From Pictodentalium vernedei (taxonomy: Eukaryota; Mollusca; Scaphopoda; Dentaliida; Dentaliidae): a DNA stretch of 64,000 nucleotides. Where the stretch lies: positions 545,870,971-545,934,970 of the forward strand of contig CM062297.1 of NCBI GenBank assembly GCA_031216915.1. The letters run 5' to 3'. Shown piece by piece: positions 55,979 through 64,000 of the stretch; the stretch's first letter is position 1, and every line of letters begins with the position of its first letter. A model generated the notes under the pieces. That model did no database searches. It was not told the DNA's origin and worked only from the letters and a program-made list of their open reading frames with translations. A program made the translations under genes and the position numbers.

Positions 55979-56309
55979 ACATTACTAAAAAATAATCAAT
56001 AAATAAATATATAAATAAATAAATAATAATTTTATTTAGGAAATACATACACATGATTGAAATTGGAACCTATTTTGTTTTGGGGCATATATGAACTCTG
56101 GCACTCGCCTGTGTGTGTTTGAGGTTAAAAAATCGCACTGGCACAGACATTTCCTACTGAAACGTTTTTTTCTTTTAATATGCCGCTGAAAAATTGTTTT
56201 CATTTACTGAACCCTGATGGGTTTCAAACGTAACAAAAAAGTACATAAAATTGATTTAAACTAAGTGATGAGCTTAGGAACTGGTTAAACTGACTGGCAA
56301 TAATTGATG

Positions 56310-58682
56310 TTATTCATTGATGGGCTCTAATTTAGTCCTTACAAGGATGTTACGCAAGCTTTTGTTTTTCTTATAGGCGATGACAGGTCGAAGATTCAAA
56401 GGTTCATTTAATTTAGCATTGGTAAAATTGAATTCATCTTTTAACATTTTTGCTATTTCGATATTCATTCTGTTGTACGTTAAAGTGAAAGGAATGATGG
56501 ACCTCCTTTCGCATTCGCCCTCTGATATGTTCATACCAAATGGCCAGAGGGTTTGAAGCGTATTGATCCAAAAAGCTTCACGTTTTTTTCTAAATTCATC
56601 CGTTTCTTCTAATGTGTCTTTAATTGGTGGTTGTTCAATAGGATGGATTTCGAAATCGTCCAAAGAATGGCCAGGAAGGTTAAAATGTTGTGCTACTGGG
56701 GCATCAGCATTATGTTTTATATCCTGTTTGTGTCTAGTAGCACGTTCTCGGAAAGGATTTTGACTTTGACCAACATACTGTTTCCGACATCGCTTACAAG
56801 TGATAAGGTAAATAATGTTTGGTGAATCACAATGGAGGGGGTTACGGATCTGATAATGATTTTTCGTTTGTTCGGAGGAAAATTCCTCTTTCTGATCAGG
56901 CATAAAAGTATGCAGTCTACAACGAGGCTTTTTGCAATTAAATACCGCGCCACTACTATTTTGCAACGGTCTGTTGTGTTCAATCTTCAGTGGTTCGAAA
57001 TCGGTAGTTTCAGCTGGACTTTCGAGCTTTTTCAGGGTTTGGGATTTCAGGCTACGCAGAAGGCGCAGCGAGTACCCTCTCGATCTGAGGGCGCCAAATA
57101 GAGTGGAACAAGCCTCATTGAAATTTACCTTATCACTTGAATTGCGGTGGAAACGAATGAGTTGTGATTTGATGATACCTTTAAATGTATGTTGAGGATG
57201 AAATGATTTTGTGTGCAACAATTGATGTGAATCAGTTGGTTTAAAATACACTTTATAATCTAAATGACCGGACGCCTGAAATTGCTTGCCTTTATACACG
57301 GTCACATCGAGAAAATCAACAGAATTTTCACTGATAGTAGCTTTCAATTTAATATTTGGATCGTGATTGTTCAAAATTTCTAAAAATTCATCAAAATCTT
57401 CTTTTGAATGTTCCCAAATAATAAAAATGTCATCTAAATACCTGAGATATACGAGAGGATGCTTTGCACATTTGCTTAAGGCATTTTCCTCCCATTCCGC
57501 TACATAAATGCTTGCAAAATTAGGACTGAATCTTTTGCCCATAGGACAACCCATTATTTGTAGAAAATATTCTCCATTGAATTGAAAGTCATTACCTTTT
57601 AAGCTCAGCTCTAAAAGATCCAAAATTTGTTCATCCGGGCGTTTCGCATCCGGATATTTTTCAAATGCATTTTTAACTGATTTAACACCTTTATCAATAT
57701 CAATGTTCGTATACATACTGTCGATATCCAAAGTAGCCAGAATTGCATTTTTCGATATTTTCAATTTCGAAATTTTTGACAGGAAATCCTGTGTATTTTT
57801 TAGATAGCTCGGATGTCTATTTGCTATAGGTTTCAGATGATAATCAATTAATTCCGAGATCGCATAAGATTCCGAATTACAATCTGATACAATTGGCCTC
57901 CCGGGTGGAGTTAAGTCATCCGTCCATGAAGAACGGTCTTTGTGGATCTTTGGTAGGATATAAAATTGTCTTGTTTGAGCACTGAGCTTAGCTGTTAAAT
58001 ATTTCAATTGTTTTTTGGTAATGTGACCTTCGTCGAGGAGAAATTTTAAGATCTTATTGAATTTTTCGATATTACTAGGCCAAATAAGTGAATCTATTTT
58101 CTTATAATGTTTTGTATTGCTGAGTTGTCTCATGGCTTCCTTTATATAATTATCCCGAGATAGAACAACTACCGACCCACCTTTGTCGGCTGGTTTAATT
58201 ACTAATTTCTTATTTTTTCGAAGTTTCGTGAGGGCTCTCCGTTCACCAGCTGTTAAATTGTCTTTATCGGAGAGTATGTTCATGCTGAACACCTTTTTGA
58301 TGATTCGTTTGCTAGCCTCAATAATTTCGGGATCTACTTCACTATCTGGAGGTGACCAACCAGATGATTCTGTAAAAGGAAGTTTCCGACCGCTGGAGTT
58401 TCTAAAGCGGTCGGCTAATTTCATTTGCCTAAGAAAATTACAGTTGTATGATGGTACATTTGTTTGGTTATCAGTTTTAGGCTTGGGTGTTGGTACAAAA
58501 GTTAAACCGCGATCTAAAAGAGATTTCTCTTGGGTTGTTAGGTCATTGGTGCCAGACAGGTTAACCACATTAGTTCCTAATCCCACATCTGTTAGGCGGC
58601 TGTTACCTTTGCCTTTACTTAGTTTAAATTTAGGTGGTTCAACCAGTGATCGTACATAATATTGGCGGTTCTCGTGGTCCAA
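56310..58682 (-). CDS. PLE E ORF2: reverse transcriptase with GIY-YIG endonuclease
   Basis: Protein identical to copies C and D. Intact. Confidence 0.93.
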   Translation of the reverse strand: MDHENRQYYVRSLVEPPKFKLSKGKGNSRLTDVGLGTNVVNLSGTNDLTTQEKSLLDRGLTFVPTPKPKTDNQTNVPSYNCNFLRQMKLADRFRNSSGRKLPFTESSGWSPPDSEVDPEIIEASKRIIKKVFSMNILSDKDNLTAGERRALTKLRKNKKLVIKPADKGGSVVVLSRDNYIKEAMRQLSNTKHYKKIDSLIWPSNIEKFNKILKFLLDEGHITKKQLKYLTAKLSAQTRQFYILPKIHKDRSSWTDDLTPPGRPIVSDCNSESYAISELIDYHLKPIANRHPSYLKNTQDFLSKISKLKISKNAILATLDIDSMYTNIDIDKGVKSVKNAFEKYPDAKRPDEQILDLLELSLKGNDFQFNGEYFLQIMGCPMGKRFSPNFASIYVAEWEENALSKCAKHPLVYLRYLDDIFIIWEHSKEDFDEFLEILNNHDPNIKLKATISENSVDFLDVTVYKGKQFQASGHLDYKVYFKPTDSHQLLHTKSFHPQHTFKGIIKSQLIRFHRNSSDKVNFNEACSTLFGALRSRGYSLRLLRSLKSQTLKKLESPAETTDFEPLKIEHNRPLQNSSGAVFNCKKPRCRLHTFMPDQKEEFSSEQTKNHYQIRNPLHCDSPNIIYLITCKRCRKQYVGQSQNPFRERATRHKQDIKHNADAPVAQHFNLPGHSLDDFEIHPIEQPPIKDTLEETDEFRKKREAFWINTLQTLWPFGMNISEGECERRSIIPFTLTYNRMNIEIAKMLKDEFNFTNAKLNEPLNLRPVIAYKKNKSLRNILVRTKLEPINE

Positions 58683-60115
58683 TGGATTAAATCCTGAGCA
58701 ACATCAAACTTCGCGTCATCAATTTTTGGTATCACGTTAACGTCCTTCACTTTCCGAATGGTTTCGTTGATGATGCTCAGGGTTCTCCTCTCAGCTTGAG
58801 GGAGTTTTTGCGAAAAGTTTAGTTCAGCGAAATAAATTTTTGCGGATCTGAACTTGACCCTGATATCGCTAAGCATATTCCGCAACTGCTTAACTACGAG
58901 ATCAGAATTATCGTTTCGAGAATTCACGCCAATATTTAATAATATTTTTTGGGGACTGGACTGGCCCCTGTGCCCTTTAAACATAGAGCGCAGATGATTG
59001 AATTTGGCGCCGGGGTAACACTCCACCTGGATGTCCGGATGGGGATTTCGATCAATGCGTCCTAAATTTGAACTTCCAATCATAAGGATGTTTTTACAAA
59101 CATCGGGGAGGCGCCAATTCCTTTTGTCAAAATTAACTCCGCTTTTATGCCGAAACTGGGAGAATTTAGAATCAAATGAGCGGCCCGAGTTGCGGCTCGG
59201 TGATTTGACTTTCTCTGAGTACGATATACCTGGTTGAACCACACTAGAGGCAGGAGAAGGGGGAGAAGAAACAGAAACAGGAGAGGAAACAGAAGCAGGA
59301 GAAGAAACAGAAGGAGGAGGAGTTCTAGTGAGAGCACTTGGAGAACCAGAGAAGAAAGGCTGAGGAGGAGTAGGAGGTAGAGGAGCAAGACGAGGCGAGA
59401 CAGCGTTACTCAATTTGCGAGCATCTTCAGTCGCAATATGGACCGGGGATGTTTGCAAATTGAGGCGCTTACTCTGAGAGAAAGAAGAAGTAGAAGGAAA
59501 AGAAGAGGGAGAAGTGCTTTGCCTTGATCTTTTCTTATTTTGCTTTTCGCGTTGGGGTAGAGGGACAACACGGGCCGGAGTTTGCTTGCTCCCTCCCGTA
59601 TTGTTCCTTACTCCAGACGCTGGGCGAAGTTCCGAAATGTAAGACTCATAGGCCGAAATAGTCTTATCTGTCAACTTATTTTTAAAGTTCTTTTTAGCCC
59701 AGATCAAGGCACGCGCCGAAGCGCTGTTGAAGTCTATTTTTTCGAGTCCAGGAGGTGGTCGCATAGCCAAAGTTATCTTAGACTTCAACTGGTTTAAATT
59801 TACCTTATAATGCTCAACTAAAGCATTTAACGTTTGATTGGCCCATCCCACACTAATCTGTCGAAAAACAGAAAAAATGTGTGGGGTGGGAAGAGCTGGC
59901 TTTAGAAAGCCACCTAACTCATCAACTTTCTTCTCCAGCTGTTTCGGGAAATCCCGATTTGCCAAATGGTGCTCTAACAGCCCAATGTGGTGCAAACATT
60001 GAAGCACCTGAAACAAAGCCTTGACCAGCCTAGAATAAGCCTGGAACGATTGTTCCTGGCCAGTTCCGGACTGGGCAACTCTCTGCCTCAGATGCCTCTG
60101 CCCTTTTCTTGCCAT
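58619..60115 (-). CDS. PLE E ORF1: SGNH-hydrolase-like protein
   Basis: Protein identical to copies C and D (ATG 60115). Confidence 0.8.
   Translation of the reverse strand: MARKGQRHLRQRVAQSGTGQEQSFQAYSRLVKALFQVLQCLHHIGLLEHHLANRDFPKQLEKKVDELGGFLKPALPTPHIFSVFRQISVGWANQTLNALVEHYKVNLNQLKSKITLAMRPPPGLEKIDFNSASARALIWAKKNFKNKLTDKTISAYESYISELRPASGVRNNTGGSKQTPARVVPLPQREKQNKKRSRQSTSPSSFPSTSSFSQSKRLNLQTSPVHIATEDARKLSNAVSPRLAPLPPTPPQPFFSGSPSALTRTPPPSVSSPASVSSPVSVSSPPSPASSVVQPGISYSEKVKSPSRNSGRSFDSKFSQFRHKSGVNFDKRNWRLPDVCKNILMIGSSNLGRIDRNPHPDIQVECYPGAKFNHLRSMFKGHRGQSSPQKILLNIGVNSRNDNSDLVVKQLRNMLSDIRVKFRSAKIYFAELNFSQKLPQAERRTLSIINETIRKVKDVNVIPKIDDAKFDVAQDLIHWTTRTANIMYDHWLNHLNLN
58622..58631 (-). promoter_or_regulatory. 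Twin -1 frameshift slippery site, PLE E
   Basis: AAATTTAAAC-TAA on the minus strand, as in A, C and D. Confidence 0.75.
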
Positions 60116-60898
60116 TGTTAAAGAAAGTAGTTGAATTAAGTATAAATAAAATATAAAAGTGATGAAATAAATAAAATTGGAAAATTAGATATTACCTATT
60201 AAAGAAGATACCTGGATTGGTTGCAGTCTTCAGCAAAGGTACAAAATAATCCGTCTGTCTCGACGCGTTTCGCTTGGTTTGGCTTTTTCAAAGAGACTTT
60301 GAGGAAAATGAATCCAACTTTGGGAGGGCATGCATGGTATATATCCAAATGTGGGCTGGGGGTGTTTTTCACAGCTCAGTACATAATTAAACTCAGTAAC
60401 AAGCTGACAAATGTCACTCATCTAATTAATTCTTTTCAATCTGAGATGTCCCAAGTTTGTTTTTCACAACTCAGTTTGTATGGTCCAAACAAATTAGATG
60501 AAGCCCTATTGATTGGCTTCCATTGAATTTTAATCAGTCAGTGAGTGGTTTGCTTTACTGACCCCATGAAGCCCCATTGGTTGGCTTTGATTTAAGTAAA
60601 ACCAATCGGGAGCGGTTTGCTTTACTGGCTTCAGAAGTATGTGAAAATAATATGAAAAAATGGTTTGATAAAATATATTGAGACTAAAGAAATAAATGAA
60701 AAAATAACGCCAAAGATCATGATGCCTCACGAATGTTATCAGTTGGAATGAATATCCCCCGACGGAGGTTTATGACGGAAAATATTTTACACCACGTAGA
60801 AATTGTGTTTTTTACCTTGTGAACCTCTACATTGTGTGAAAGGTATGAAAAAATAAAAATAAAAATAATAATTTAAATAAATGAATCAACCAAATAAG

Positions 60899-60969
<71 letters not shown>

Positions 60970-61109
60970 ACATTACTAAAAAATAATCAATAAATAAATA
61001 TATAAATAAATAAATAATAATTTTATTTAGGAAATACATACACATGATTGAAATTGGAACCTATTTTGTTTTGGGGCATATATGAACTCTGGCACTCGCC
61101 TGTGTGTGT

Positions 61110-61883
61110 TTGAGGTTAAAAAATCGCACTGGCACAGACATTTCCTACTGAAACGTTTTTTTCTTTTAATATGCCGCTGAAAAATTGTTTTCATTTACTG
61201 AACCCTGATGGGTTTCAAACGTAACAAAAAAGTACATAAAATTGATTTAAACTAAGTGATGAGCTTAGGAACTGGTTAAACTGACTGGCAATAATTGATG
61301 TTATTCATTGATGGGCTCTAATTTAGTCCTTACAAGGATGTTACGCAAGCTTTTGTTTTTCTTATAGGCGATGACAGGTCGAAGATTCAAAGGTTCATTT
61401 AATTTAGCATTGGTAAAATTGAATTCATCTTTTAACATTTTTGCTATTTCGATATTCATTCTGTTGTACGTTAAAGTGAAAGGAATGATGGACCTCCTTT
61501 CGCATTCGCCCTCTGATATGTTCATACCAAATGGCCAGAGGGTTTGAAGCGTATTGATCCAAAAAGCTTCACGTTTTTTTCTAAATTCATCCGTTTCTTC
61601 TAATGTGTCTTTAATTGGTGGTTGTTCAATAGGATGGATTTCGAAATCGTCCAAAGAATGGCCAGGAAGGTTAAAATGTTGTGCTACTGGGGCATCAGCA
61701 TTATGTTTTATATCCTGTTTGTGTCTAGTAGCACGTTCTCGGAAAGGATTTTGACTTTGACCAACATACTGTTTCCGACATCGCTTACAAGTGATAAGGT
61801 AAATAATGTTTGGTGAATCACAATGGAGGGGGTTACGGATCTGATAATGATTTTTCGTTTGTTCGGAGGAAAATTCCTCTTTC
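61110..61883 (-). mobile_element. Penelope-like element F, 5'-truncated
   Basis: 3' region plus GIY-YIG end, broken at exactly the same base as B and joined to segment S. Its variants match C-E, not A. Confidence 0.9.

Positions 61884-61885
<2 letters not shown>
61301..61885 (-). pseudogene. PLE F ORF2 remnant: GIY-YIG domain only
   Basis: Last 193 codons of ORF2. Open fusion into segment S as in B (217 codons from GTG 61954). The endonuclease residues are intact; RT is missing. Confidence 0.8.

Positions 61886-64000
<2,115 letters not shown>

Larger units (their letters stand above)
51136..56108 (-). mobile_element. Penelope-like element D, full length
   Basis: Practically identical to C across both ORFs and UTRs. 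The (AAAT)n tract lies at about 55915-55980. Confidence 0.9.
56118..61100 (-). mobile_element. Penelope-like element E, full length
   Basis: Practically identical to C and D. The (AAAT)n tract (about 60898-60970) is longer. Confidence 0.9.

Overview
The window looks like nuclear DNA of a non-vertebrate animal, plausibly a mollusc or another marine invertebrate. The support is two first exons of a TMEM26-family membrane protein with GT splice donors, a Polinton/Maverick-type viral element, Tc1 transposons, tRNA-derived SINEs, many short fold-back elements and a tandem array of Penelope-like retroelements. There is no prokaryotic gene organisation, and I cannot name the species.

Layout. 1-6.1 kb: a truncated Tc1 transposase on the minus strand, SINE fragments, three palindromic MITEs and microsatellites. 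About 6.1-17.5 kb: one degraded Polinton/adintovirus-like element. In order it carries a DUF8207-like gene, a small basic core-like gene, a packaging ATPase, a minor-capsid-like gene, a second core-like gene, an acidic ORF, a minus-strand ORF and the N-terminal half of a protein-primed DNA polymerase. The polymerase is cut by an inverted, less decayed copy of the left end whose 301-codon gene is intact. 17.5-37.4 kb: a transposon-dense host region with a diverged segmental duplication (about 18.7-23.5 kb and 33.1-35.4 kb). Each copy of the duplication carries a TMEM26-like first exon. One copy was later hit by a MITE, a SINE and a complete Tc1 element; the other took a different MITE, which the first copy shows as an empty TTAA site. 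37.4-63.5 kb: a macro-array of Penelope-like elements (PLEs) on the minus strand, with four full copies (A, C, D, E), two 5'-truncated copies (B, F), three copies of a 1.43-kb segment S and long (GT)n tracts.

Each full PLE has ORF1 (about 499 codons, with an SGNH-hydrolase-like C-terminal half) and ORF2 (790 codons, reverse transcriptase plus C-terminal GIY-YIG endonuclease). ORF2 overlaps ORF1 in the -1 frame and has no ATG at its start. The last codons of ORF1 form two overlapping, correctly phased slippery heptamers directly before the UAA stop. The likely product is therefore an ORF1-ORF2 fusion made by -1 ribosomal frameshifting. This is the most interesting candidate system here. The arrangement S-(GT)n-PLE(s)-truncated PLE, repeated with the same truncation point, suggests one insertion followed by unequal exchange and local homogenisation.

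All assignments come from reading the sequence; no database search was run.
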